DNA of 50,020 nt from the NCBI GenBank assembly GCA_028288305.1, contig JAQBOA010000017.1, forward strand, positions 1 to 50,020, in the 5' to 3' direction. The notes below the pieces were generated by a model that saw only the letters and a list, made by a program, of their open reading frames with translations, searched no databases and was not told the origin of the DNA. The position numbers and the translations under genes are program-made. This DNA is from Mucilaginibacter sp. GTDB lineage: Bacteria > Bacteroidota > Bacteroidia > Sphingobacteriales > Sphingobacteriaceae. Positions 25,401 through 34,055 of the stretch are shown piece after piece (the first letter of the stretch is position 1; each line of letters begins with the position of its first letter).

Positions 25401-25764
25401 TGACCAGCAACCTGATCAAATATTTTACCAGGGACTTGCATGGGAAAAATTAGGCAAACCGGATTACGCAAAAAAAATATTTAACAACCTGGTCACCTAT
25501 GCAGGCGAACATGAAAATGATGAGATCCGCCTGGATTATTTTGCGGTTTCCTTGCCGGATCTGTTGATCTTTAAAGATGATTTACAAAAGCGTAATAGCA
25601 TACATTGCAAGTATATAGCCGGCCTGGGATTTTTGGGGCTTAAGAATGATATCAAAGCCGAAAAATCCTTTAATGCGATATTAAAAGAAGATACCATGCA
25701 TTTCGGAGCAAAAACTCATTTACAGTTATTGCATAGCCAAATGTTCATGCTGGATTTGAAGTAA
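22429..25764 (+). CDS. DUF5107 domain protein with long C-terminal TPR array (1111 aa)
   Basis: No signal peptide, so probably cytoplasmic. Residues 1-340 form a beta-rich domain with the DUF5107 pattern (VKPALVGLCGPWISGGIEFNWPQHHRP-like block, ENSYLKIMILPEIGGRVHMAYDK near 60-85, FLWWSNPAVSVND, MPFEEKSFTQYFLPYREIG). The motif style recalls galactose-mutarotase-like sandwiches. From about 465 to the end there are many tetratricopeptide repeats (YYNLGLSLNYQGKTDAAYDAFFKAAW, AAYYLGNLWYDKKQYPEAIACWEKA and others). Such proteins recur in sugar-utilisation loci, but I do not know the reaction; a glycosidase or sugar-binding role is plausible. It ends the hydrolase-transporter operon. Confidence 0.8.
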   Translation: MKVNIWQEQVILPTYRTGAPDKNPMFFENRVYQGSSGVVYPNPVIEKIEDEKVDKEYTALFLENSYLKIMILPEIGGRVHMAYDKIAERHFIYYNQVIKPALVGLCGPWISGGIEFNWPQHHRPSTFETIDFTMEENQDGSKTIWVSEVEKMFHTKGMAGFTLYPDKAYLEIKAQLYNRTNLPQTFLWWSNPAVSVNDHYQSVFPPDVNAVFDHGKRDVSAFPIATGTYYKVDYSPGTDISRYKNIPVPTSYMAVDSKYNFIGGYEHDTKAGMLHVADRHISPGKKQWTWGNSDFGLAWDRNLTDDDGPYIELMTGIYTDNQPDFSWIMPFEEKSFTQYFLPYREIGIVKNASKDIAVGLENTDDHIQLKVFVTSARSYLRIVLKCGNQLLLDEVTAAAPENSYHKEIPAAGVDTGALTLVVFDGGDKEQIRYETVAGEKKEMPSPAKPALQPDEIENTEQLFLTGQHLEQYRHATYSPLPYYEEALKRDPNDIRNNNALGGWYLRRGQFVKSEQFFRKAIATSVRRNPNPYDGEPYYNLGLSLNYQGKTDAAYDAFFKAAWSSAWQDGAYFSIAQIDVQKKDYPLALEHINWSLDRNSRNGKAYFVKVHILRKLKLWSEAIDLAQEALQRDRFNISVLFELYFCYLELNEDAGAESIIDQLLKLSRGNSHTLLEYAIEYAGLGLYGDAIELLLYATSADKADPMVNYYIGYYWHNAENEEMSLSYIQKANNADPGCCFPNRLEDIAVLQYAQNAHAQGGKAAYYLGNLWYDKKQYPEAIACWEKASHLDNSLPTVFRNLAIAAFNKQNDPKRALHLFERAFQLNTTDARVLMELDQLYKRVNRAPATRLSCLESYQSTAIKRDDLYLEIVALHNFMGNPAMAYKMLMARKFHPWEGGEGKVSEQYVYSLTELAKACILNNDFKDAIVKLDQAQNYPHNLGEGKLYGAKENDLFYWLGCAHKGLGGLEKANFFWEKATQGLSEPSAAMFYNDQQPDQIFYQGLAWEKLGKPDYAKKIFNNLVTYAGEHENDEIRLDYFAVSLPDLLIFKDDLQKRNSIHCKYIAGLGFLGLKNDIKAEKSFNAILKEDTMHFGAKTHLQLLHSQMFMLDLK

Positions 25765-26342
25765 TCATTGGAGACCTGATATCATTTTATTCAACTGCGT
25801 ACAATGTCAGAGCTGAAAAAAATTTGAGCTGTTTTTGTTGCTTGAAATAATAGGCATTTACATAACCAGCGGTTACTGCCGATGCTACTATTGGAATTCC
25901 GGGCATTTTGTTGGCTCCTTTCCCTAACCTTGTTTCATTTTGCAAGATTAGGGACCAATTTTCTGGCTTCATAACGATATAAGGAGCTATCTGCAGCAAT
26001 CCATAATTCTACCGTACCCATCAATGCGCAGTAATGGAAGATTGTGGATTTATTTTCAAAAAACACACACTAGGATCATGTAAAATGCTAACTTTTGACC
26101 CATTTTATATACATACACTGCCAGCAAAAAATACCCCGGTTCGGATAAAAGATACTGCCCTAAAGGCAGGAGTGTCTACCGGCACGATAGACAGAAGTGA
26201 CCCCAAAGGTACAGATGTCGAACTCTTTTGTGGAGGATGTAAAGAAAATAGTAGCGTTAAAATTCCAAATCAAATCCCGGCTGAGTTAGTGATATGATCA
26301 TTTCGTCTTAACAGATATCTGGAGAGAACAACGAGGATCAGG
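25765..26342. other. 578-bp region after the sugar locus, mostly without genes
   Basis: Only a decayed LacI-type helix-turn-helix fragment (26139-26289) is recognisable. A 70-codon minus-strand frame at 25787-25999 is unrecognised and gives no family signal. The region looks like remnants of lost regulatory genes. Confidence 0.5.
26139..26289 (+). pseudogene. Remnant of a LacI-family regulator (DNA-binding helix-turn-helix only)
   Basis: The frame at 26139 reads VRIKDTALKAGVSTGTIDR, which matches the first helix-turn-helix of LacI-family regulators of the type (V)RIKDIA-x-KAGVSTGTVDR. The expected continuation is lost in this frame. In the +1 frame, SFVEDVKKIVALKFQIKSR resembles the next helix (VxxKVxxIIxxLNFxxN), followed by TAG 26287-26289. 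So a frameshift near 26195-26210 and complete loss of the effector domain are inferred. An alternative is a chance match in a short frame. Confidence 0.4.
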
Positions 26343-27512
26343 TTATGATTTTTTTAATAAATTGTCGATTATGGCAGACATCTTCTTTTCAAAATCATCA
26401 GAATATCCATCCACAACACTTGCTATCTTTCCATCTTGATCGATGAAGTAAAAAGTAGGAGCCGCGGTCATATGATATAATTTGGCCACATCACCACCAT
26501 TAGGATACATTTGATTTTTTATACGTTGAACTTTTTTAAATGCCGTGACTAATTTCTTACTATCTCTATCACTAATACTTAGTATTACAAAGTTTTTATT
26601 CTTATATTTTTCATGAAGTTTATCCAACGGTGCTAAAGTATTCGTACAAGGGACGCAGCCAACAAAGAAAAAATCCATCAATACAATTTTACCTTTCAAT
26701 TGTGATAATGACGTTTTTTTACCATCAGTATCATATAAGGCCCAATCAGGCGCGATCTTACCTGGTGCCAATAAAGCAGTTTCCTCTTTAGGTTTTTCTT
26801 TAGGCGGATGAAATCCTTCGGGCATGGCAAAGGAAGCTGGGTTGATATTATCCTGATCAATCTTATAATTGAAATAGCTTTCTTCTGTATAATAGTTTGT
26901 GACTTCTTTTCCAAAATCAGCAGTCCTTGATCTGGTCAATTTGCCAACAGGCAAACCCGTTACCTTGTCAATAAATAGATGTATTCGTACATACAAATGA
27001 TCTTTGTTAAAAATGGTATCTTTAGTATTAAAAATTAAATGATAACTATTTATTGAATTAAAAGTAGTATCACTTGATTGTACAATTTTGGAGGGGTTTT
27101 TCTTTAAAAAGGTTTTTATCCAATTTAATTCACCGGGCAATGACCCTCCAAAAATAAGTGCTTGTACTTTTCTTGTATTATAAGTACTGTCTGTAGGATT
27201 TAATGATATTAGGTTTGTTCCATTGTATAGGTCTGTCGCCGGAAGTTTCATATCACCGTATTTAAGCTCATGTCTAAAAAAATAACCAATTTCTTTATCT
27301 TCAGGTATCTTTAATAAAACAAATTTTTGGTCATATATTAAGGTATCACTAAATACCTCTTTCTGTTTATAAACATATTGATAGCTAAAGTTTTTATAGC
27401 TTTCAAGTTTATCAATAGTGTTTTGAAGTATAGCAACTTGCGCGTTTACATCTAAACCAGTTAAAATAAACGCCAGGCAAATAAATAGCTTAATTAGTTC
27501 CTTATAGGTCAT
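26343..27512 (-). CDS. TlpA-like thiol-disulfide redoxin with N-terminal lipoprotein-sorting-like domain
   Basis: A 389-residue exported protein with a signal sequence (LIKLFICLAFILTGLDVNAQ). Residues about 25-235 form a beta-rich domain (LESYKNFSYQYVYKQKEVF, FVLLKIPEDKEIGYFFRHEL, YHLIFNTKD, FIDKVTGLPVG) similar to the LolA-like or outer-membrane-lipoprotein-sorting fold often joined to TlpA in Bacteroidota. The redoxin domain starts near APGKIAPDWALYDTDGK, with active site Cys286-Val-Pro-Cys289 and a cis-proline segment TAAPTFYFID. It should act in the periplasm as a disulfide reductase. A single gene, minus strand, with no operon partners. Confidence 0.88.
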   Translation of the reverse strand: MTYKELIKLFICLAFILTGLDVNAQVAILQNTIDKLESYKNFSYQYVYKQKEVFSDTLIYDQKFVLLKIPEDKEIGYFFRHELKYGDMKLPATDLYNGTNLISLNPTDSTYNTRKVQALIFGGSLPGELNWIKTFLKKNPSKIVQSSDTTFNSINSYHLIFNTKDTIFNKDHLYVRIHLFIDKVTGLPVGKLTRSRTADFGKEVTNYYTEESYFNYKIDQDNINPASFAMPEGFHPPKEKPKEETALLAPGKIAPDWALYDTDGKKTSLSQLKGKIVLMDFFFVGCVPCTNTLAPLDKLHEKYKNKNFVILSISDRDSKKLVTAFKKVQRIKNQMYPNGGDVAKLYHMTAAPTFYFIDQDGKIASVVDGYSDDFEKKMSAIIDNLLKKS

Positions 27513-27638
27513 GATAATTGGTTTGTGGTAATGTTATCACTAAATTAAACAGGATAATTAAATACAAATGTTAAATAACGTTAAAGCTACCTAAATGTAC
27601 TGCCAGCTACGTACTGACAACTGTGTATACATCAACAC

Positions 27639-27669
27639 AAAAGCCCTCCAACAACGCTGAAAGGCTTTT
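27639..27669 (-). terminator. Terminator-like hairpin after tRNA-Lys
   Basis: AAAAGCC (27639-27645) pairs with GGCTTTT (27663-27669). On the minus strand it lies 3 nt after the tRNA 3' end and is followed by T-rich sequence, so it probably ends the tRNA transcript. Confidence 0.55.
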
Positions 27670-27671
27670 TG

Positions 27672-27744
27672 TGACCCCGCTGAGGCTCGAACTCAGGACC
27701 CACAGATTAAGAGTCTGTTGCTCTACCAACTGAGCTACGGAGTC
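27672..27744 (-). tRNA. tRNA-Lys (anticodon CTT)
   Basis: The reverse complement begins GACTCCG and ends CGGGGTC-A, a complete 7-bp acceptor stem (one T-G). The D arm reads AGCTCAGTTGGTAGAGC, the anticodon arm ACAGA-CTCTTAA-TCTGT gives anticodon CTT for lysine (AAG), and the T arm has GTTCGAGCC. CCA is not encoded. A -7-like box with one mismatch lies about 20 bp upstream. Confidence 0.96.
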
Positions 27745-27794
27745 GTGTTTTATTAAGGGCTGCAAATATGCGATTTTTTTTGAAAAAAGTCAGT

Positions 27795-27876
27795 AAAGTC
27801 AGTAAAGTCCGAAAGTTTTAATGAGTCCACGTATTTGATGCTCGGAAATATCAGTCTTTCGGACTTTACTGACTTT
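27795..27876. repeat. Inverted repeat of the AGTCAGTAAAGTCCGAAAG family, 3' side of the ABC-F gene
   Basis: A 21-bp arm at 27795-27815 is the exact reverse complement of 27856-27876, separated by a 40-bp loop. Shorter copies of the words AGTCAGTAA and GTCCGAAAG flank both arms. It starts 17 bp after the ABC-F stop on the minus strand, so the RNA would form a long 3' hairpin that could stop transcription or protect the end. Confidence 0.8.
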
Positions 27877-27893
27877 TCCGACTTTCGGACTCT

Positions 27894-29570
<1,677 letters not shown>

Positions 29571-29677
29571 TTAATACTGCCTGCATTTAGTGTATATTAA
29601 TCCTGAAATTTTTACTTAACAAATACCAATGCCAAAAAGTAAATGTTGAAATTTTAATAAAGCGAACCGCTAACTAA

Positions 29678-29695
29678 TCCCGATTGCTATCGGGA
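29678..29695. terminator. Hairpin TCCCGAT-TGCT-ATCGGGA downstream of pyrE
   Basis: A 7-bp perfect stem with a TGCT loop, 12 bp after the pyrE stop on the minus strand. No T-tract follows on that strand, so it may be a small dispersed palindrome or a transcript-end hairpin rather than a strong terminator. Confidence 0.5.
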
Positions 29696-29706
29696 CTGCT
29701 AACTTC

Positions 29707-30348
29707 TTATTGTCCCCACTCAGCAGGATTTTCGCGCCATTTTTTTAGTAGTTCAACATCTTTATCTGCTATAGATTGATTGGCGCTGGCAAATTTTATT
29801 AGAGCGTTATAATTTGATAAAGATACATATGGACAATTTGCGCGTCGGAAATTATCGATAGCCAAATCAAAGCCATAACTAAATATTGCTGCAAGGCCAG
29901 CCACGTCATAACCTGCACTGCGTAGCGCTTCAACCGCCTCCAGGCTGCTTTTACCGGTTGATATGGTATCTTCAATCACAACCACTCGTCTTCCTACTAA
30001 TATATCGCCTTCAATTAAATTGCCTGTTCCATGCTCTTTAGGTTTTGCCCGGACATAAATAAACGGCAAACCTAAATCCTGTGCCACCAAAACACCTTGT
30101 GGTATACCCGCTGTTGCCACACCTGCTATACAACCAACAGGCCCATATATATCCTGAATTAACAAAGTTAGTTGCTGTCTTATATAAGTGCGGATAGTAG
30201 GATGGGAAAGTGTTTTACGATTATCGCAATAAATAGGAGATTTCCAACCCGAAGACCATGTAAATGGATTATTTGGTTGTAATTTTATTGCTTTAATTTG
30301 CAGCAGGAATTCGGCAACCCGCTGTTCTATCTCAAATTTATCAAACAT
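29707..30348 (-). CDS. pyrE: Orotate phosphoribosyltransferase
   Basis: A 213-residue enzyme that joins orotate to PRPP, giving OMP, the fifth step of pyrimidine synthesis. Visible motifs: FTWSSGWKSPIYCDNRKTLSHP near the N-terminus, GVATAGIPQGVLVAQDLGLPFIYVRAKPKEHGTGNLIEG for orotate and loop contacts, and the PRPP-binding motif VVVIEDTISTGKSS near 122-135. Length is normal. The start codon overlaps the start of the divergent Nudix gene: CATG at 30346-30349 holds both ATGs, so no intergenic DNA exists and each promoter must lie within the other gene. Hedged only on regulation; the function is clear. Confidence 0.97.
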   Translation of the reverse strand: MFDKFEIEQRVAEFLLQIKAIKLQPNNPFTWSSGWKSPIYCDNRKTLSHPTIRTYIRQQLTLLIQDIYGPVGCIAGVATAGIPQGVLVAQDLGLPFIYVRAKPKEHGTGNLIEGDILVGRRVVVIEDTISTGKSSLEAVEALRSAGYDVAGLAAIFSYGFDLAIDNFRRANCPYVSLSNYNALIKFASANQSIADKDVELLKKWRENPAEWGQ

Positions 30349-30976
30349 GGCTCAAAAATACAGAATTTATATTAACGAAAAAGTTATTCTTCTAACAGAT
30401 TCAGAACCTAAAAAAAAAGAAAGTTATGTAAATATAGATGTTGAGGTGTTTGATCTCAAAATAATTTATACATGGGTTATAGCCCATCATAGCAAACTGT
30501 TTTATGTGTTGTGCAATGATGCTAAAGCTTTTTTGAAATCAGTTGCCAAAAGTGTAACATTGATAGAAGCAGCCGGCGGCCTGGTTAAAAATGAAAACGG
30601 AGAATATTTATTTATTTATCGTCACGATAAATGGGATCTTCCGAAGGGTAAAATAGAGAAAGAAGAGCGTACTAAGTTAGCCGCGGTACGTGAAGTAGAA
30701 GAGGAGTGCGGTATAAAAGTGAGTAGCCTGGATGAAAAGATTTGTAAAACTTATCACGTATACATAAGCCGGGGAGAGGTTGTATTAAAAAAAACACATT
30801 GGTTTAAGATGAGGTGTAAAAGTCAGATTAAATTAAAACCGCAAAAAGAGGAGGGGATAACAGATGCACGCTGGTTTAATAAAAAGCATATCGAACCTAT
30901 TATAGAAAACACCTTTCCCTCAATTATGGATGTACTGGTGAAGGAGGAACTTGTAGGGGAAGTCATTAGTCATTAG
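30347..30976 (+). CDS. Nudix hydrolase
   Basis: A 209-residue protein. The first 70 residues form an accessory region (YRIYINEKVILLTDS and a helix/strand pair); the Nudix fold starts at IEAAGGLVKNENGEYLFIYRHDKWDLPKGKIEK. The Nudix box GKIEKEERTKLAAVREVEEECGI matches GX5EX7REUXEEXGU exactly, so metal-dependent pyrophosphatase activity is expected. The substrate is unknown. It is divergent from pyrE with overlapping start codons and convergent with coaD. Its last codons (VISH, TAG) are made from a TCATT-word repeat that continues into the intergenic gap. Confidence 0.93.
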   Translation: MAQKYRIYINEKVILLTDSEPKKKESYVNIDVEVFDLKIIYTWVIAHHSKLFYVLCNDAKAFLKSVAKSVTLIEAAGGLVKNENGEYLFIYRHDKWDLPKGKIEKEERTKLAAVREVEEECGIKVSSLDEKICKTYHVYISRGEVVLKKTHWFKMRCKSQIKLKPQKEEGITDARWFNKKHIEPIIENTFPSIMDVLVKEELVGEVISH

Positions 30977-31078
30977 GTCATTGGTCATTGATGCAGTCAT
31001 TATTTAGTCATTGTGTCATTGGTCATTAAATCTCAGCTATTTCGCTTTTACCAATGACTAATGACCAATGACTAAAGA
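30962..31078. repeat. TCATT/AATGA short-word inverted repeat spanning both stop codons of convergent genes
   Basis: From inside the last codons of the Nudix gene the plus strand repeats GTCATTAGTCATT, GGTCATTGGTCATT, TTTAGTCATT and TGTGTCATTGGTCATT. At 31051-31074 the opposite orientation appears (CCAATGACTAATGACCAATGAC), reaching the TAG stop of coaD. Several alternative hairpins are possible. It probably serves as a two-way transcription end. Confidence 0.8.
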
Positions 31079-31533
31079 TAGGCTAACGCCTCTTTTGGAA
31101 TAAACTGACTCACGTCTCCGTTATAACGCATAATTTCGCGCACTATGGTTGAGCTGATGGATGAATATCCAGGCTTGCTTACTATAAAAATGCTCTCAAT
31201 TTCCGGTTCGAGCGAATGGTTCATTTGGGCTATCGCTTTTTCATATTCAAAATCCGACACAGTACGAATACCACGAATCATGTAATTTGCGCCAATGCTT
31301 TTACAAAAATTTACTGTCAGCCCTTCATAAGCTACAATATGGATGCGTGTATCTGTTTCAAAAACGGCGCGCAGCATTTGTTCTCTTTTTTCAACACTTA
31401 ACAAACCAACTTTTGAAGTGTTAACACCGATGCCAATGTAAACTTTATCGAACAAGCCAACTGATCGTTTTACAATATCGACATGGGCTTTGGTTACCGG
31501 ATCAAATGAACCTGGAAAAAGAGCGATCTTCAT
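31072..31533 (-). CDS. coaD: Phosphopantetheine adenylyltransferase
   Basis: A 153-residue enzyme of coenzyme A synthesis that forms dephospho-CoA from 4'-phosphopantetheine and ATP. The nucleotidyltransferase signature GSFDPVTKAH lies at 8-17, YMIRGIRTVSDFEYE near 90-105 and the ISSTIVRE motif near 127-134. Length matches the family. The start ATG 31533 has a TACTTTTG -7 box 21 bp upstream. The stop codon TAG is part of the TCATT-word repeat shared with the convergent Nudix gene. Confidence 0.97.
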   Translation of the reverse strand: MKIALFPGSFDPVTKAHVDIVKRSVGLFDKVYIGIGVNTSKVGLLSVEKREQMLRAVFETDTRIHIVAYEGLTVNFCKSIGANYMIRGIRTVSDFEYEKAIAQMNHSLEPEIESIFIVSKPGYSSISSTIVREIMRYNGDVSQFIPKEALAYL

Positions 31534-31554
31534 TTATTTCAATTAATTAGCTAC

Positions 31555-31562
31555 CAAAAGTA
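31555..31562 (-). promoter_or_regulatory. -7 promoter box (TACTTTTG) of coaD
   Basis: Exact TAnnTTTG match on the minus strand, 21 bp before the coaD start codon, the same octamer and distance as at the ABC-F gene. No clear -33 box. Confidence 0.55.
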
Positions 31563-31798
31563 GTAATCATTTAATAAAAACCCTGCTTTAGCCTACTATT
31601 ATATTCAAGTTTATAATAAATCTTTAAACCAGGTTCTTCGGTTAATTTACACCATCATCCGCTCTTTTAGAAAACAACTTTATATCAGTTGGGACGAAGT
31701 AGTTAGAAAGATTTTTTTATTTTATAACTAATAAATTACATTAAACGTATAATAATTAAATTAAAAATGGGTTTAGTAAAATTATTAAATAATGTTAA

Positions 31799-31945
31799 AT
31801 GAAAAAAACTGAGTTAAATAAATTGATACTTAAGGCAATGCAAGAATCAAAAGAAATGGAAGTGTCAATAGGGATAATGTTGACTATTAATCAACTTAAA
31901 AGAGATAAACTAATTACAGATTTGGAAATGATCAGGCTTAACTGA
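31799..31945 (+). CDS. Small hypothetical protein (48 aa)
   Basis: ATG 31799 to TGA 31943-31945 encodes a Lys/Leu/Met-rich peptide (MKKTELNKLILKAMQESKEM, then a short hydrophobic middle SIGIMLTINQL and RDKLITDLEMIRLN). It looks helical and amphipathic, with no signal peptide. Codon content is ordinary for the neighbourhood. The start overlaps the stop of an 11-codon frame (ATGA). No family is recognised, and it could be a chance frame. Confidence 0.3.
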   Translation: MKKTELNKLILKAMQESKEMEVSIGIMLTINQLKRDKLITDLEMIRLN

Positions 31946-31993
31946 TTTTCTTTTTAATGGTACGCGCTGGCTATTAAAATGTAGATTTTGTTT

Positions 31994-32572
31994 TCAATTT
32001 ACCAGGTTATTTATTTGAGCGTACTGTAATAGCATAATGGTTTTACCGTCTTTAATTTCACCTGTTTTTATCATTTGTAATGCTTTGGAAAATGGCATTT
32101 CTATCACTTCAATGTTTTCATTCTCTTCCAAAATACCGCCTCCATTACTTACTTTTATATCGCTTGAGTATTCAGCAATAAAAAAATATAATATTTCAGT
32201 TACTGAGCCGGGAGACATATAAGCTTCGAATACTTTTTTAACAGACGAAACCCTGTAACCGGTCTCTTCTTCGGTTTCTCTTTTAATGCAATCTTCCGGA
32301 TTATCTTTATCAAGTAAGCCAGCACAGCATTCAATTAAATAACCGTCATCATTGCCATTTATGTAGGTTGGCATCCTGAACTGGCGAGTTAGTATCACAG
32401 TTTGACTGTGTTTATTAAAAAGAAGAATCGTTGCCCCGTTTCCGCGATCGTATGCTTCACGGCTTTGTGTTATAGCAGAGCCATCAGCGTTAATGCCTTT
32501 ATAGGTGATTTTTTTTAATGTATACCAATTATCAGATAGTATCTCTGTTTGAATGATATTTATATTTTTCAA
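31994..32572 (-). CDS. NudK-like Nudix hydrolase (GDP-mannose pyrophosphatase type)
   Basis: A 192-residue protein closely resembling E. coli NudK in layout: [47 protein letters not shown], then [23 protein letters not shown] as the Nudix box and [22 protein letters not shown] after it. NudK hydrolyses GDP-mannose and related nucleotide sugars to GMP and sugar phosphate. The box has Asp where the first consensus Glu is expected, while the REXXEE core is intact. It is divergent from a DeoR-type regulator 61 bp away, which may control it (inference). Confidence 0.88.
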   Translation of the reverse strand: MKNINIIQTEILSDNWYTLKKITYKGINADGSAITQSREAYDRGNGATILLFNKHSQTVILTRQFRMPTYINGNDDGYLIECCAGLLDKDNPEDCIKRETEEETGYRVSSVKKVFEAYMSPGSVTEILYFFIAEYSSDIKVSNGGGILEENENIEVIEMPFSKALQMIKTGEIKDGKTIMLLQYAQINNLVN

Positions 32573-32579
32573 AATATTT

Positions 32580-32613
32580 TTTGATTGTTTTTGATCAATT
32601 ATGATTATTTTTG
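32580..32613 (+). promoter_or_regulatory. Promoter of the DeoR-type gene (-33 TTTG, -7 TATTTTTG)
   Basis: TTTG at 32580-32583 and TATTTTTG at 32606-32613, with a 22-bp spacer, fit the Bacteroidota promoter form TTTG-N19-21-TAnnTTTG apart from one extra base of spacer. The -7 box lies inside the frame starting at ATG 32601, so transcription begins too late for that start, which supports ATG 32634. Confidence 0.55.
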
Positions 32614-32633
32614 AACAAATTAAATCATTTAAA

Positions 32634-33380
32634 ATGAATTATCCAAAAAGAAAGCAAATAATACTGGATAAACTAAATACGCTGGGAGAAGTTGACATTA
32701 AAGAAATAGCTGCAATGCTGGAAATTTCAGAGATAACCATAAGGCGCGATTTAAACCGGCTTGCCGGTGATGGTTTGCTTTATCGTACCCATGGAGGGGC
32801 TATGAAAGTTAATCCACTTGAAATACCACATGATTTTGTTAATAAGGCTGCCAAAAATATTGAAGCAAAAGATAAGATATGCCGTGCTGCAGCTGCTCTT
32901 ATTAATAACGGGGATATAATTTTTATGGACTGCGGCAGTACGGTTTTCAGGTTGTGCCAGTTTATTAAAAATAAAAAAATTAAAGTGATAACAAACTCCA
33001 TCCCTGTTGTTTATGAGCTGCAAAATAGCCTGGTTTCTTTAAATATAATAGGAGGGGAGTTTGACCAGGAAAGACAGGCTGTACATGGTAAAATGGCTAA
33101 TGAGCACATTGCCCGTTACAAGGCAAATAAAGCATTTTTAGGTGTTGATGGCATTTCCATCAATGGATTATTTGCCAATTCGGAATTGGAAGCAGGTATA
33201 ACACTAGCCTTTTCCAAACATAGTGCAAAAACATTCCTTTTATGTGATAACAGTAAAATTGGCAAAGAAAGTTATTTAAAATTCGCAGACCTTAAAACTA
33301 TTGATACGATAATTACTGATTCGCGATCTGAAGAGCTTATGCATTTTGAAAAGCAAGGAATTGAGATATTAAAGATTTAA
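32634..33380 (+). CDS. DeoR-family transcriptional regulator
   Basis: ATG 32634 gives 248 residues and puts the helix-turn-helix at the usual place: [51 protein letters not shown]. The rest is the DeoR sugar-phosphate-sensing fold ([59 protein letters not shown]). These regulators usually repress sugar catabolism genes and release DNA when a phosphorylated sugar binds. The only adjacent partner is the divergent NudK-like gene; no sugar kinase is beside it. A promoter with -33 and -7 boxes is at 32580-32613. Confidence 0.92.
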   Translation: MNYPKRKQIILDKLNTLGEVDIKEIAAMLEISEITIRRDLNRLAGDGLLYRTHGGAMKVNPLEIPHDFVNKAAKNIEAKDKICRAAAALINNGDIIFMDCGSTVFRLCQFIKNKKIKVITNSIPVVYELQNSLVSLNIIGGEFDQERQAVHGKMANEHIARYKANKAFLGVDGISINGLFANSELEAGITLAFSKHSAKTFLLCDNSKIGKESYLKFADLKTIDTIITDSRSEELMHFEKQGIEILKI

Positions 33381-33488
33381 TCGTGCCTCTATTCTGGTTG
33401 TTTTAATAAATCAAAATTCAATGCCGTTTAGTTTAGCAAAAGACTGGCTATTGGTTGATTGGCAATTAATCAGGGAAAAGAGTTCCAT

Positions 33489-33516
33489 ATTAACACATAA
33501 ACATTAACACATAAAC
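33489..33516. repeat. Two tandem copies of ATTAACACATAAAC
   Basis: Two perfect 14-bp units between the DeoR-type gene and the Met-rich gene. Short AT-rich direct repeat, no function evident. Confidence 0.7.
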
Positions 33517-33559
33517 GAAATCAACCATTAACTAAACAACATTGAACCATAATAAAAAA

Positions 33560-33913
33560 TTACATTTTCATAGTATCTTTCATCATACCTTTTTTCATTG
33601 GCATTTTTGTCACTTTGCCATCCATCATAACACATTGACCATCTTTTAACATCATCGTTTTACCGTTTTTCATCTTTACGGTACCGTCAGTCATAACCAT
33701 GGTGCCATTCGTCATGGTCATGGTGTGTGTCATTGGCATGCTCTTACCATGCATCATGGTCATCATTTTACCATCCATCATCATAACAGAATTACCCATT
33801 TTATGCATGGATTTGTGAGACATTTTGTGCATAGATGAATCAGACATCTTTGTTTGGGCCATAACGCTGCAACTTAATGCAACTGCTGTTAAGGCAATAA
33901 GAATTTTTTTCAT
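33560..33913 (-). CDS. Secreted methionine-rich protein, DUF6799-like
   Basis: A 117-residue protein with a signal peptide (MKKILIALTAVALSCSVMAQ). About 30 residues are methionine, mostly in KM, MM and HKM patterns, and there are many Lys and His. Two or three related beta-type repeats occur: NSVMMMDGKMMTMMHGK, NGTMVMTDGTVKMKNGKTMML and QCVMMDGKVTKMP, the pattern of DUF6799 proteins. Met- and His-rich secreted proteins often bind copper or silver, so periplasmic metal buffering is a reasonable guess, unproven. It is a lone gene on the minus strand. The A+T-rich 5' region shows no clear -7 box. Confidence 0.75.
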   Translation of the reverse strand: MKKILIALTAVALSCSVMAQTKMSDSSMHKMSHKSMHKMGNSVMMMDGKMMTMMHGKSMPMTHTMTMTNGTMVMTDGTVKMKNGKTMMLKDGQCVMMDGKVTKMPMKKGMMKDTMKM

Positions 33914-34055
33914 GGTTTTTGTTTAATTGGTTATAATAAATAAATACGCTAATATCATGCCATGAGTAAGTTTTGAGGTCTAAGCTTTATAAAGCTGAAC
34001 ATTTAAATATAGGGTCACTAATTTAAAAATGGCATTTCCGGCGGTAAAAAGAATA

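Larger units (their letters stand above)
31534..31993. other. 460-bp gap between coaD and nudK-like gene
   Basis: AT-rich DNA with the coaD promoter at its left and one plausible 48-codon gene (31799-31945). An 11-codon frame (31767-31802) ends in an ATGA overlap with that gene's start and could be a leader peptide. Nothing else is visible. Confidence 0.5.

Noticed and set aside
25787..25999. 70-codon minus-strand frame after the DUF5107 gene
   Set aside because: No recognisable domain or signal peptide; may be decayed sequence, but not supportable as a gene.
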